Assembly: GCF_022760955.1 (NCBI RefSeq)
Contig: NZ_JAKTNU010000002.1
Coordinates: forward strand, 175,789 to 239,788
DNA: 64,000 nucleotides
Direction: 5' to 3'
DNA from: Thermus neutrinimicus
GTDB taxonomy: Bacteria > Deinococcota > Deinococci > Deinococcales > Thermaceae
Under the pieces are notes generated by a model. That model did not search any database. It was not told the origin of the DNA and saw only the letters and a program-made list of their open reading frames with translations. The translations under genes were made by a program, and so were the position numbers. Positions within the stretch are counted from its first letter, which is position 1; every line of letters starts with the position of its first letter. This document shows positions 42,706 through 51,586 of the stretch, piece after piece.

Positions 42706-44018
42706 GCCAACACCTCCCACATGGCCTCCTTAAGGGCCAGAAGATCCTCCTCCTGGTGGAGCTCTGTGGCGGCGAACAGGGCCAGGTTCTCTCCGTACTC
42801 CCTGGGCACCGGGGTGGCGGCGTGGAAGCCCCTGGCCGCCAAAGCCTCCCGCACCGCGTGGGGGTCTTTGGGGAGCCTGAGGGCAAACTCGTTGAAGAAG
42901 GGCTTTGGGGTAAAGGGCTCCACCCCTGGTATCTCCAGAAGAAGCTCCCAGAGGCGATGGGCCATGGCCACACCCCTCAGGGCCACCTCCTTAAGCCCCA
43001 AAGGCCCCAAGGCCGCCAGGTACATGGCCCCCATGAGGGCGGTGAGCTGGGCGTTGGTGGTGATGTTGCTCTTGGCCTTGGCCCGGCGGATGTACTGCTC
43101 CCGGGCTTGGAGGGTGAGGATATACCCCCGCTTCCCCTCGGCGTCCACGGTTTCCGAAACCAGCCGCCCGGGCACCTGGCGCACGAAGGCCTTTCTCGTG
43201 GCCAGGTACCCAAAGTGGGGCCCGCCAAACCCCATGGGCAGGCCCAAGCTCTGGCCGTCCCCCACGGCGATATCCGCCCCGTAGGCCCCTGGGGGCTCCA
43301 AAACCCCCAGGGAAAGGGGATCGGCCACCACCACGAAAAGCGCCCCCGCCCCATGGGCCCGCTCAACCCAGGGGGCGAGGTCCTCCAAGGCCCCCAGGTA
43401 GTTGGGGTGCTGGGCCACCACGGCCCCCGTGCCCTCGGGCACCTCCCCTAAAGGAGTCCTCCCCCCCTCCAGGGGCAGGGTGAAAAGCTCTGCCCCCACC
43501 GCCTCCAGGTAGCTCCTGAGCACCTGCCGGTACTCCGGGTGCACCCCCTGGGAGACCAGGACCCGCATCCTTCCCGTTTCCCTCAGGGCCAAAAGGACCC
43601 CCTCCGCTAAGGCGCTGGCCCCGTCGTACATGGAGGCGTTGGCCACCTCGAGGCCCGCAAGCTCCGCTACCATGGTCTGGTACTCAAAGGTAGCCTGCAA
43701 AACCCCCTGGCTCACCTCCGGCTGGTAAGGGGTGTAGGCGGTCAAGAACTCGCCCCGGCTCGCCAGGGCCTGGACCACGGGCGGGGTGTGGTGGCTACGA
43801 ACCCCACCCCCCAAAAAGGCCTTGAAGGCAGGCTGGTTTTTCCCCGCAAGCCGCCTAAGCTCCTCCAGCACCGCCCACTCCGGCAAGGGCTCGGGCAGGG
43901 AGATCTCGGGGTTTAGGATCTCCTGGGGCAGGTGCCGGTAGAGGTCCTCGAGGCTCCCGGCCCCCACCCGTTCCAGCATGGCCTGGATCTCTTCCTCGGT
44001 ATGGGGCGTGTAGTCCAT
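42702..44018 (-). CDS. gcvPA: Glycine dehydrogenase (decarboxylating), alpha subunit
   Basis: This is the N-terminal half of P-protein as a separate 438-residue subunit. It has the aspartate-aminotransferase-like fold without the PLP lysine. Recognisable segments are MDYTPHTEEEIQAMLERVG, FLGGGVRSHHTPPVV and YTPYQPEVSQGVLQATFEYQ, all typical of GcvPA. A gap of 117 bases with two hairpins separates it from gcvH. It is coupled to gcvPB. Confidence 0.94.
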   Translation of the reverse strand: MDYTPHTEEEIQAMLERVGAGSLEDLYRHLPQEILNPEISLPEPLPEWAVLEELRRLAGKNQPAFKAFLGGGVRSHHTPPVVQALASRGEFLTAYTPYQPEVSQGVLQATFEYQTMVAELAGLEVANASMYDGASALAEGVLLALRETGRMRVLVSQGVHPEYRQVLRSYLEAVGAELFTLPLEGGRTPLGEVPEGTGAVVAQHPNYLGALEDLAPWVERAHGAGALFVVVADPLSLGVLEPPGAYGADIAVGDGQSLGLPMGFGGPHFGYLATRKAFVRQVPGRLVSETVDAEGKRGYILTLQAREQYIRRAKAKSNITTNAQLTALMGAMYLAALGPLGLKEVALRGVAMAHRLWELLLEIPGVEPFTPKPFFNEFALRLPKDPHAVREALAARGFHAATPVPREYGENLALFAATELHQEEDLLALKEAMWEVLA

Positions 44019-44030
44019 AGGTCCATCCTT

Positions 44031-44102
44031 AAACAAAACCCCCGGGCCATTTGACCCGGGGCCACACAAGGGCTCCGCCGCCCGGCTAAGGGCCTCCGGG
44101 CG
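44031..44102 (-). promoter_or_regulatory. Two hairpins and a U-rich stretch between gcvH and gcvPA
   Basis: Reading leftwards, the first stem pairs CGCCCGG with CCGGGCG (44102-44096 with 44085-44079). The second pairs CCCCGGG with CCCGGGG (44061-44055 with 44046-44040) and is followed by GTTTTGTTT. The second has the form of a rho-independent terminator placed in mid-operon. It may lower gcvPA-gcvPB expression relative to gcvT-gcvH, or act as an attenuator. I see no clear match to the glycine riboswitch core. Confidence 0.5.
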
Positions 44103-44135
44103 TCCCAAAGCCCAGGGCTCGCCATACCCGCCAAC

Positions 44136-44522
44136 TTACCCTTCCCTCTCCAAGACCTCCTGGTAGCCGGCCGCATCCAGCAGGTCATCCAGGTGCCCCA
44201 TGTCCAAGGGGCGGATGCGGAGGATCCAGCCCTCCCCATAGGGGTCCTGGTTGATGAGCTCCGGGGTCTTCTCCAAAGCGGCGTTCACCTCCACCACCTC
44301 ACCCGACACCGGGGCATAGATATCGGAGGCGGTCTTCACGCTCTCCACCACGGCCACCGCCTCGCCCTTCTCCACCTTGCGCCCCACCTCGGGTAACTCC
44401 ACGTACACCACGTCCCCCAGGGCATCCTGGGCGTAGTCGGTGATGCCCACCAAAACCGTGTCCCCTTCGGGCAGGGCCCACTCGTGGGTCTTGGTGTAAA
44501 AGCGGTCCTTGGGTATGTCCAT
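44136..44522 (-). CDS. gcvH: Glycine cleavage system H protein
   Basis: GcvH is the lipoyl carrier that shuttles the aminomethyl group from P-protein to T-protein. The 128-residue protein has the lipoylation lysine Lys63 in VVESVKTASDIYAPVSGEV, and GITDYAQDALGDVVYVELP before it. The length and the lysine position agree with the T. thermophilus structure. It lies 18 bases after gcvT with GGAGG before the ATG. Confidence 0.96.
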   Translation of the reverse strand: MDIPKDRFYTKTHEWALPEGDTVLVGITDYAQDALGDVVYVELPEVGRKVEKGEAVAVVESVKTASDIYAPVSGEVVEVNAALEKTPELINQDPYGEGWILRIRPLDMGHLDDLLDAAGYQEVLEREG

Positions 44523-44540
44523 AACGCCTCCTAACCCCCG

Positions 44541-45590
44541 CTATTTTAGCGGCACAAAGGGCAATGGGCTAAGGGAAGCCCCCACCTTGCGCCCCCGAAC
44601 CTCCACGAGGAAGGGCTCCGCCGCCTCCTTTTCCACATAGGCCAGGGCGATGCCCTTTTCCAAAAGGGGAGAGTAACCCCCGCTGGTCACCCGGCCCACC
44701 TCCCGGTCGCCGGAATACACCCTGTACCCCTCCCGGGGAATCCCCGTCTCCAGCACCAGGCCGATGAGCTTCTCGGCACAGGGTGCGGCCAGCATGGCCT
44801 CCTTGCCAAGGAAATCCTTCTCCCTCTTCACCACCCAGGCCCAGGGGGTGCAAAGGGGATTGGTGTCCTCGGTAAGCTCGTGGCCATAGAGGGGGAAACC
44901 CGCCTCCAGCCTCAGGGTGTCCCGGGCCCCCAGGCCCGCCGGGGTCGCCCCCGCCTCTAGAAGGGCCTCAAAGACGGCCTCGGCATCCTCGGGGGCCAGA
45001 AAGAGCTCAAAGCCATCCTCCCCCGTATACCCCGTGCGGGCCAAACGGGCAGGCCTGCCGGCCACCCGGGCGCCAAACACCTGGTTCTTTTTCGTTAGGG
45101 AAAGATCCGCCTCGGTCAAGCCCTGGAGGAGGGAGGCCGCCTGGGGACCCTGCAAGGCCAAGAGGGCGGTTTCCTCCGAGAGGTCGGTGAGCTCCACGGA
45201 ATAGCCTCGGGAGAGCTCCTTAAGGTGGGCCCAGTCCTTGGCGATGTTGGCGGCGTTGACCACCATGAGGTACTCCTCCTCGGCGATCCGGTACAGGTAG
45301 ATGTCGTCCACCACCCCCCCTCGAGGGTTGGGGAGCATGGAGTACTGGGCCCGGCCCACCTTGAGCTTGGCGGCATCGTTGGCCGTGGCCCACTGGAGGA
45401 AGGCAAGGGCCTCAACACCCCGGATCAGGAACTCCCCCATGTGGCTCACGTCGAAAAGCCCCGCCCCCCGGCGCACCGCCAGGTGCTCCTCCACGATGGA
45501 GGTGTACTGCAGGGGAAGGGCGTAGCCGGCAAACTCCACCATGCGCCCCCCGTGGCGCAGGTGGGCTGGGTAAAGCGGGGTCTTCTTCAT
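44541..45590 (-). CDS. gcvT: Aminomethyltransferase (glycine cleavage T protein)
   Basis: GcvT releases ammonia from aminomethyl-lipoyl-GcvH and gives 5,10-methylenetetrahydrofolate. The 349-residue protein contains GAGLFDVSHMGEFLIRG near residue 41, the catalytic NDAAKLKVGRAQYSMLPNPRGG region, and the C-terminal GRVTSGGYSPLLEKGIALAY. It is the first gene of the leftward operon gcvT-gcvH-gcvPA-gcvPB. It lies downstream of herA on the opposite gene order with only 15 bases between, so read-through from the nurA-herA unit is possible. Confidence 0.95.
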   Translation of the reverse strand: MKKTPLYPAHLRHGGRMVEFAGYALPLQYTSIVEEHLAVRRGAGLFDVSHMGEFLIRGVEALAFLQWATANDAAKLKVGRAQYSMLPNPRGGVVDDIYLYRIAEEEYLMVVNAANIAKDWAHLKELSRGYSVELTDLSEETALLALQGPQAASLLQGLTEADLSLTKKNQVFGARVAGRPARLARTGYTGEDGFELFLAPEDAEAVFEALLEAGATPAGLGARDTLRLEAGFPLYGHELTEDTNPLCTPWAWVVKREKDFLGKEAMLAAPCAEKLIGLVLETGIPREGYRVYSGDREVGRVTSGGYSPLLEKGIALAYVEKEAAEPFLVEVRGRKVGASLSPLPFVPLK

Positions 45591-45605
45591 GGCAGCCCCA
45601 TCCTA

Positions 45606-47339
45606 CTAGAAGAACTCCCTCCTCAAGGCCTCGGCGGAGTTGTCCTCGAGGACCTCCTCCCGCTTGGTGGCCCAGGCGGGGAAGGGGAAGCGCACCAATA
45701 GGGGCACGGGGATCTCCGGCTGGTGCAGGATCACCATCCCCTGGGGCAGGATCAGGGCCCGCTGCCGGAAGGAGGTGGGGAGGTAGCGGTACTCGGGCCG
45801 CTCGGCCTCGGCGGCATCCAGCCTTCCCACCACCCGGATGGCGGCGTTGCCCACCACCCTCCGCTCCACCTCGCTGGCGGTCTGCTGGGCCCCGATGAGG
45901 ATCACCCCCAGGGAGCGGCCCCGTTCAGCGATGTCCAGGAGCACGTCCTTGATGGGGCTCTCCTCGTCCCGGGGGGCGTACTTGTTGAGCTCATCCAGCA
46001 CCACGAAGACCCGGCCCCGGTACTGGCCCCGCTCCTTCTTGGCGAAGAGGTCGGAAAGGAGGCTCCCCACCACGAACATCTGGGCCTGGGGGGAGAGCTT
46101 GGCCAGGTCCACCACGTGGACCTGTTCCCCCCCTTCCAGGGGGTCCGGGGGGTTGCCCTTGCGGTCCCCTCGGACCAGGTGGCCCACGTTCTCCACGCTG
46201 GAGCGCAGGCGCCGGATGAAGGCCTCCAGGGTCCCCCGGGCCTGGCGGGCGGTCCAGGTCTTATCCCCCTCCCCTTCCCCCGTCTCTGGACCCAAAAGCT
46301 TGTACTCCAGGTAGCGCACCAGGTCGGGGAAGCTTTTCAATCGCACCCTGCCCAGGTCGTCAAAGGTGACCTCTTCGGGAAGCTCCCCTGCGGGCCAGTC
46401 CGCCACCAGGAGGTGGGGCCCCTTCTGCCCCTCCGCAAGCCGCCTCAACTTCTCCGTCACCTGGGCCACCAGGAAGCCCAGGTTGGTGAGGGCCCCCTTG
46501 TCGGTGAAGAGGAAGGGCAGAAGCCCCTTCTTTGCAAACTGCACCAGGTCCCAGTGGTAGGCCTTTACCCCCTCCAGGCGGGTTTCCACATCAGGGAGGA
46601 TCCCCTCCCCTCCCTTCTTGGGCGGGGCCAGGAAGCGCACGCTGCCAAAGGGGGTGGGGGGAGGGCCCAGGCGGTGGTACTCCTCCTTGGCCTCCTCGGA
46701 AAGCCGCAGGTTGGGCTTGTCCAGGAAGAGGAGGTCCTCCCCTTTCACGTTGAAAAGGAGCACCCGCGCCTGGTGGGCCTCCTCGAGGACCCCGCTTTCC
46801 AACAGGCTCTTCAGGAGAAAGGTGGCGTAGCTGGTCTTGGCCGCCACCCCGCTGATGCCCGAGATGTTCACGTGCCCCCCCTTCACCCCGTTCAGGAACT
46901 CCAGGTTGAGGTAGGCCACCTCCCCGTTCTTCAAAAACCCCACGGGGAGCCTGGTGCTTCCCCTTTGGTTTTTCATGGCATCGTAGTAAAGGGCAAGCCC
47001 CAGGTCCTCCCCCCGGGCCAGGTACACGGGGGAACCGGGATCAGGGGGGAAAAACTCCTCGGGCACGATGCGGGTCACGCTCACGTGGGCCACGTAGGCC
47101 AGGCTCACGGGGATCTTCCCCCCCACCGCCAAGAAGACGTCCGTGTCAAATCTTTCCCCCTCGTGGGCCTTGGCCACCAGGTCCACCATGCCGAAGTAGC
47201 GGACCTTGCCCACCTTGGGGTGGAAACCCTCCACCACCACCAGATCGTCCAGGCGCAGCAGGCCCTCCCCCTCCACCCCCACCCAGAACTCCAAGGGGGT
47301 GGCCTCCCGCCTGCCCAAGACCACACCGATACGCTCCAT
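45606..47339 (-). CDS. herA: HerA-like DNA translocase ATPase
   Basis: HerA is a hexameric FtsK/HerA ATPase that works with the nuclease NurA to resect DNA ends. The 577-residue protein has an N-terminal beta-barrel (HAS-like) region, a P-loop at GISGVAAKTS (161-170), where the usual GK is AK, a Walker B at RVFVVLDELNKYAP, and the sensor stretch VILIGAQQTASEVERRVVGN. This P-loop variant occurs in other bacterial HerA-like proteins. The ATG at 47339 overlaps the nurA stop by one base (TGATG); the codon before it is a TTG that could extend it by one residue. Confidence 0.87.
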   Translation of the reverse strand: MERIGVVLGRREATPLEFWVGVEGEGLLRLDDLVVVEGFHPKVGKVRYFGMVDLVAKAHEGERFDTDVFLAVGGKIPVSLAYVAHVSVTRIVPEEFFPPDPGSPVYLARGEDLGLALYYDAMKNQRGSTRLPVGFLKNGEVAYLNLEFLNGVKGGHVNISGISGVAAKTSYATFLLKSLLESGVLEEAHQARVLLFNVKGEDLLFLDKPNLRLSEEAKEEYHRLGPPPTPFGSVRFLAPPKKGGEGILPDVETRLEGVKAYHWDLVQFAKKGLLPFLFTDKGALTNLGFLVAQVTEKLRRLAEGQKGPHLLVADWPAGELPEEVTFDDLGRVRLKSFPDLVRYLEYKLLGPETGEGEGDKTWTARQARGTLEAFIRRLRSSVENVGHLVRGDRKGNPPDPLEGGEQVHVVDLAKLSPQAQMFVVGSLLSDLFAKKERGQYRGRVFVVLDELNKYAPRDEESPIKDVLLDIAERGRSLGVILIGAQQTASEVERRVVGNAAIRVVGRLDAAEAERPEYRYLPTSFRQRALILPQGMVILHQPEIPVPLLVRFPFPAWATKREEVLEDNSAEALRREFF

Positions 47340-48268
47340 CAACCACCTCCCAGATGCCGGGCCAGGATGCGGGCCACCACTTCCCGGCTCCCCATCCTCC
47401 GGGCCAACTCCCGCTCAAGCCCCCCCACGGGCAAAAGGTTCTGCGGGGCCCTGGGGTCCTTCACCGGGTGGGAGGCCAAGGCGGGAAACAGGCTCAAGGA
47501 TAGGTCCGCCAGGGCGCCCAAATCCCCCTGCAGGGGGGTTTCCACCCGTAGGAGCCCGCTTTCCGGCGGCCGCACCCCCTCCGGGGGAAGGGGCAGGCGC
47601 AGATACCAGCTGGCCAGTTCCTGTCCCTCCCGGCGCACCCTAAACATGGGGGTGCGCTCCCCGGGCTTCAGGAGGGGCAAAAGGGCCTCCTTGTCCTCGG
47701 GAAGGTAGTGGGCCCAGTGGGTCTTGATGTACCCCAAAACCGGGCCTTCGCGCCTTAGGCGCACGGGGCCATCCACCACGAGAAGGCCTCCCGTGAGGGT
47801 CCCCGCCAGCCCCTCCTCCAGGTGGGCCCTGGCCCTCCGCAAGCCCTCCTGGAGGGCCGTGAGGAGATCCTCCGGGCCTTTAGACCCCTCCAGGGGCAGG
47901 GGTTCGTACACCAGATCCCCCAGGTGCAAGGCCTCCTCCAACCCCACCCCCACCCGGCGCACCCTGGGCTCCAGAAGGCGCATGGCCCCCTGGGCAAACA
48001 CCACCGCCCCAGCGGCCACACACCCCAGGAGCACAAGCCTCCTGCCATCGGAAATGAGGGCCTCCACCCGCTCCCTTCCGTCCACGAAGTAAAGGGGTTC
48101 GGGCCAGGGCACGGGACGGGCCCTTCTCGCCTCCCATGGCTCCTCCAGGGGATGGAAGCTGGCGGGGTGGCCCTCCTCTGCGCCCCAAACCGTGGCCCCA
48201 GAGAGGGCTTCCCCACTCCCCGGGCCCTCGAGGTGGGAAAGCTCCAGGGCGTAAAGCCGCCAGGCCAT
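47339..48268 (-). CDS. nurA: NurA 5'-3' nuclease
   Basis: NurA is the Mn-dependent nuclease partner of HerA. This 309-residue protein has the NurA pattern: the first catalytic Asp in YFVDGRERVEAL near residue 61, LLVVDGPVRLR near 166 for the second, GYIKTHWAHYL, and the C-terminal PRAPQNLLPVGGLERELARRMG, with the Asp/Asn-Leu-Glu end motif. Together with herA it should process double-strand breaks. In Archaea the pair travels with mre11-rad50; here, as in other Deinococcus-Thermus genomes, it stands alone. It starts four bases after the malic enzyme stop on the same strand. Confidence 0.85.
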   Translation of the reverse strand: MAWRLYALELSHLEGPGSGEALSGATVWGAEEGHPASFHPLEEPWEARRARPVPWPEPLYFVDGRERVEALISDGRRLVLLGCVAAGAVVFAQGAMRLLEPRVRRVGVGLEEALHLGDLVYEPLPLEGSKGPEDLLTALQEGLRRARAHLEEGLAGTLTGGLLVVDGPVRLRREGPVLGYIKTHWAHYLPEDKEALLPLLKPGERTPMFRVRREGQELASWYLRLPLPPEGVRPPESGLLRVETPLQGDLGALADLSLSLFPALASHPVKDPRAPQNLLPVGGLERELARRMGSREVVARILARHLGGG

Positions 48269-48272
48269 GCCC

Positions 48273-50003
48273 TTAGATTACCGGGGCTGGACGGTAGGGG
48301 AGGTACTTGGGCTCCCAGAAACGGCTCCGCACGAACTCCATAAGCCCCTTGAAGGAAAGCCCCTTCACCCGCTCCTCCTCGGCCACGCCCTCCTCGAGGG
48401 CCTTCTGCATCACCCGGGCCGCCACATAAGGGGATACCTCCCGCAGCCGGGCCACCGGGGGGTAAAGGAGCTCGGGGAAATGGCTTCGCGTGTAGTCGTA
48501 AAGGGCGTAGGCTGCCTCCAACACCATCCCGTCCGTCACCTCGCGGGCCCGGGCCAAAACCGCCCCCAGGCCGAGGCCGGGAAAGATGAAGGCGTTGTTC
48601 CCCTGGCCGATGGGAATGGTCCTCCCCATGTAGCCCACGGGGGGGAAGGGGCTACCCGCCGCCACCAGGGCCCTTCCCTCCGTCCAGTAGATGAGGTCGT
48701 CGGGGAAGGCCTCGGAGGCGGAGGTGGGGTTGGAAAGGGGAAAGATCACGGGGCGGGGAGTGTTTTCCAGCATGGCCCGCACTACCGGCTCGGTGAAACT
48801 CCCCCCCTGGCCGGAAAGGCCCAGGAGCACGGTGGCCCGGGCGTGGCGGATGGTCTCCAGGAGGTTGGGGTAAGGGCCAGCGAACTCCCACCCCGCAATC
48901 CGCTCAGGCCTTTGCGCGTAGGGCTCCTTGTACGCCTCCATGCCTCGGCCTTCCACCAGGAGGCCCCTGGAATCCAGCACCAGAACCCGGGCCCGGGCCT
49001 CCTCTGGGGAAAGGCCCTCCCGCCTCATGCCCTCCCGCAGGGCCCAAGCCACCCCGATGCCCCCGGCGCCCGCGCCATAGACCACCACCACCTGCTGGGA
49101 AAGCTTTTCCCCCTTAAGGCGGCAGGCAGCCAGCACCCCCGCCAGGGCTACCGCCCCGGTGCCCTGGATGTCGTCGTTGAAGGAGGGGATCACCTTGCGG
49201 TAACGCTCCAACACGGTGAAGGCGGCCTCCTTGGCAAAGTCCTCCCACTGGATCAGGGCCTTGGGGTAGCGCTTGCGCACCGCCTCCACGAAGCGGTCCA
49301 GGAAGCGGTAGTACTCCTCCCCCCTCAGGCGCTTGTGCCGCACCCCCAGGTAAAGGGGATCCGTGAGGAGGTCCTCCCGGTCCGTGCCCACGTCCAGCTC
49401 CACGGGAAGGGTTTTGTCGGGGCCCACACCCCCCGCAGCCGTGTAAAGGGTGAGCTTCCCGATGGAGATGGCCATGCCCCCATACCCCTGGTCCCCGATC
49501 CCCAGGATGGCGGAGGAATCCGTGGCCACGATGAGGCGCACCTCCTCCAGGGGCACGTTGGCCAGGGCCTCCTCGATGCGGTGGATGTTTTTGGTGCTGG
49601 CGGTGAAGCCCCGGGGGTAGCGGTAGATGTGGGAGAACTCCCGCACCGCCTCCCCCACCGTGGGGGTGTAGAGGATGGGGAGCATCTCCTCCAGGTGGTC
49701 CACCAAGAGGGCGTAAAAGAGCACCTCGTTGCGGTCCTGGAGGTGGCGGAGATAGATGTGCTTCTCCAGGGGGCTTTGGATGAGGCGGTAGCGGCGGTAG
49801 ACGCGTTCCTTTTGCTCCTCCAGGGTGTTCACATGGGGGGGGAGGAGGCCCTCGAGGCCCAGGGCTCTTCGCTCCTCCTCGGTGAAGGCCGTGCCCTTGT
49901 TGAGGAGGGGAAGCCTCAGCAAAAGAAAACCGGAAACATAGGGCTCCAGGTAACGCTCGCCCCGCTCGTCCCGCTTGACATCGTAATAGCGGCTGACCGG
50001 CAT
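48273..50003 (-). CDS. NAD(P)-dependent malic enzyme
   Basis: This enzyme oxidatively decarboxylates malate to pyruvate. The 576-residue protein is of the long SfcA/MaeA type: [20 protein letters not shown], the metal-binding [19 protein letters not shown], and the Rossmann loop [17 protein letters not shown]. It ends [18 protein letters not shown]. The length and the Tyr-Thr-Pro motif favour the NAD-linked sfcA class. Start at 50003 ([15 protein letters not shown]). With mdh at 26 kb it lets the cell balance malate, oxaloacetate and pyruvate. Confidence 0.93.
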   Translation of the reverse strand: MPVSRYYDVKRDERGERYLEPYVSGFLLLRLPLLNKGTAFTEEERRALGLEGLLPPHVNTLEEQKERVYRRYRLIQSPLEKHIYLRHLQDRNEVLFYALLVDHLEEMLPILYTPTVGEAVREFSHIYRYPRGFTASTKNIHRIEEALANVPLEEVRLIVATDSSAILGIGDQGYGGMAISIGKLTLYTAAGGVGPDKTLPVELDVGTDREDLLTDPLYLGVRHKRLRGEEYYRFLDRFVEAVRKRYPKALIQWEDFAKEAAFTVLERYRKVIPSFNDDIQGTGAVALAGVLAACRLKGEKLSQQVVVVYGAGAGGIGVAWALREGMRREGLSPEEARARVLVLDSRGLLVEGRGMEAYKEPYAQRPERIAGWEFAGPYPNLLETIRHARATVLLGLSGQGGSFTEPVVRAMLENTPRPVIFPLSNPTSASEAFPDDLIYWTEGRALVAAGSPFPPVGYMGRTIPIGQGNNAFIFPGLGLGAVLARAREVTDGMVLEAAYALYDYTRSHFPELLYPPVARLREVSPYVAARVMQKALEEGVAEEERVKGLSFKGLMEFVRSRFWEPKYLPYRPAPVI

Positions 50004-50056
50004 AGCCCTATTCTTCCACGGCCAAGGCGGTAGGACCAGGGAAATCCCTCCCGCCC

Positions 50057-51586
50057 CTACCCCTTCCACACCACCTCGAGGGGAAGCCCAAAGGCCTCCT
50101 GGAACAGCTCCCCTTGCTTCTCCGCCTCCAGGCGCTCCACCCAGGGGTCCGCCTCCGCCTCCAAGGCCAAGCGCACCCTCCCCCCCAGCTCCACCCTGAC
50201 CCCCTTCACCCGCCCAGAACGGGTGCGTTCCAGCATCTCCGCCAGGCGGAGCAGGGCGGCCAGGCGTAAAAGCCTCTTACCGTCCCCCCGGGCCATGAGG
50301 CCCCGGAACCCCCCCAAGGAGGGCTTCCCCCGGCGGTGGTAGCGCACCAGGAGGGCCAAAAGGGCCTGCTCCCGATGGGGCGTGGCCAAGAGGGGCTCGG
50401 AGAGGACCAGGTAGGCCCCGTGCTTGTGGTGTTCGTGGTAACCCAGGTGCATGCCGATGTCGTGAAGGTGGGCGGCCTCCAGGAGAAGGTGCTCCTCCTC
50501 CGGGCCGTAGCGGTGGAGGGGGAGAAGCCCCTGGTACAAGGCCAGGGCCAAGGCCTTCACCCGCTCCCGGTGGTCCGGGCGGAAGGGGTAGCGGCGGAAG
50601 AGGTTCTCCACGGCAAAGGCCCGGGGGTCGGGGAGGAGGTGGGGCGGGGGCCAGAGGTGCTGGAAGAGGGCCCCCTCCCGGATCCCCATGCCGCTCAGCC
50701 ACAGGCCCGGGGCCCGGGTATGGCGCAGGAGGGTGCGGAGGAAGGCCAGGGTGGCGGGGAGGGTCCTGGCCCGGTCCGGCTGGAGCCCGGGGAGTTCCAA
50801 GCGGGCCTTCAGGCTCAAGCCTAGCACGTCCTCGTAAAGCTCCTCCACCCCCTCCCGAGGGAGGTGATAACCGTGCACGAGGTCCAGGGGATAGCCCCGC
50901 CTTTTCTGGTGCAACCGGGCCACCGCCCGCACATTCCCCCCCAGGCCCACCAGGGGCAGGCCGGGCTCGAGGGGGAGGGCCTCGAGGTGGGAGGCCACCG
51001 CCCGCTCCAGGGCCCTGACCTCCGCCTTGGCAGGCGGATCGGTGGCCAAAAAGCCCTCGCTGAGGCGCAAGGCCCCTAGGGGAAGGGCCCTGCCCCATAG
51101 GAAACGGCGCCCCTGCATCCGGGAAACCTGGGCGCTGCCCCCACCCTGGTCCACCACCAGGGCGTCCTCCAGGGGCAGGGCGTTGGCCACCGCCAGCACC
51201 CCGAGACGGGCCTCCTCCTCCCCGGAAAGGAGGCTTGGGGAAAGCCCCAGGGCCAGGGCCTCCTCCAGGATCTCCCGGCCGTTTTCGCTGTCCCGGATGG
51301 CGCTGGTGGCCAGGATGCGCACCTCCTCCGGGGCCACCGCCCGGAGGAAATCGGCAAAGGCCCTCAGGGCCTTCCTGCCCCGCTCCAGGGCCTGGGGATT
51401 GATCCACCCCCGGCTAAGCCCCTCCCCCAGGGCCACGGGCTCCCGCAGCTCGTCCGCCAGGTGGAAGGAGAGGCCGGGCTCGTACTGGTACACCACCAGG
51501 CGGAAGGTACCCGAGCCCAGGTCCATGATGGCCAGGGAGCGGGACTTGACCTCCTTCTGACGTTCGTAGGGCGTAATCTTTAGCAA
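50057..51586 (-). CDS. ppx: Exopolyphosphatase / guanosine pentaphosphatase (Ppx/GppA) with HD domain
   Basis: It releases phosphate from polyphosphate ends, or converts pppGpp to ppGpp. The ASKHA N-terminal part has [29 protein letters not shown], the phosphate loop [12 protein letters not shown] and [12 protein letters not shown]. The C-terminal half has an HD-like domain ([18 protein letters not shown]). The start is unresolved: TTG at 51586 gives 509 residues and abuts the divergent ppk ATG; an ATG at 51526 would cut into the first beta strand; a CTG at 51535 fits the family best but is rare. It is head to head with the enzyme that makes its substrate. Confidence 0.88.
   Translation of the reverse strand: MLKITPYERQKEVKSRSLAIMDLGSGTFRLVVYQYEPGLSFHLADELREPVALGEGLSRGWINPQALERGRKALRAFADFLRAVAPEEVRILATSAIRDSENGREILEEALALGLSPSLLSGEEEARLGVLAVANALPLEDALVVDQGGGSAQVSRMQGRRFLWGRALPLGALRLSEGFLATDPPAKAEVRALERAVASHLEALPLEPGLPLVGLGGNVRAVARLHQKRRGYPLDLVHGYHLPREGVEELYEDVLGLSLKARLELPGLQPDRARTLPATLAFLRTLLRHTRAPGLWLSGMGIREGALFQHLWPPPHLLPDPRAFAVENLFRRYPFRPDHRERVKALALALYQGLLPLHRYGPEEEHLLLEAAHLHDIGMHLGYHEHHKHGAYLVLSEPLLATPHREQALLALLVRYHRRGKPSLGGFRGLMARGDGKRLLRLAALLRLAEMLERTRSGRVKGVRVELGGRVRLALEAEADPWVERLEAEKQGELFQEAFGLPLEVVWKG
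51546..51579 (+). promoter_or_regulatory. PhoB-box-like repeats and -10 upstream of ppk
   Basis: TTGACC (51546-51551) and CTGACG (51557-51562) are direct repeats with an 11-base period. TAATCT (51574-51579) begins about ten bases after the second repeat, and the ppk ATG follows eight bases later. The arrangement and much of the sequence repeat the site before phoB at 54477-54509, which suggests control of ppk by PhoB under phosphate limitation. Confidence 0.5.

Noticed and set aside
44019..44135. Glycine riboswitch before gcvPA
   Set aside because: The two hairpins are simple stems, and the conserved glycine aptamer core is not recognisable.
45723..47708. A 661-codon plus-strand open frame opposite herA
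   Set aside because: Antisense shadow with low-complexity composition; herA and nurA on the other strand are well supported and coupled.
48267..50033. A 588-codon plus-strand open frame opposite malic enzyme
   Set aside because: Antisense shadow; no recognisable motif, and the malic enzyme has all its conserved segments.
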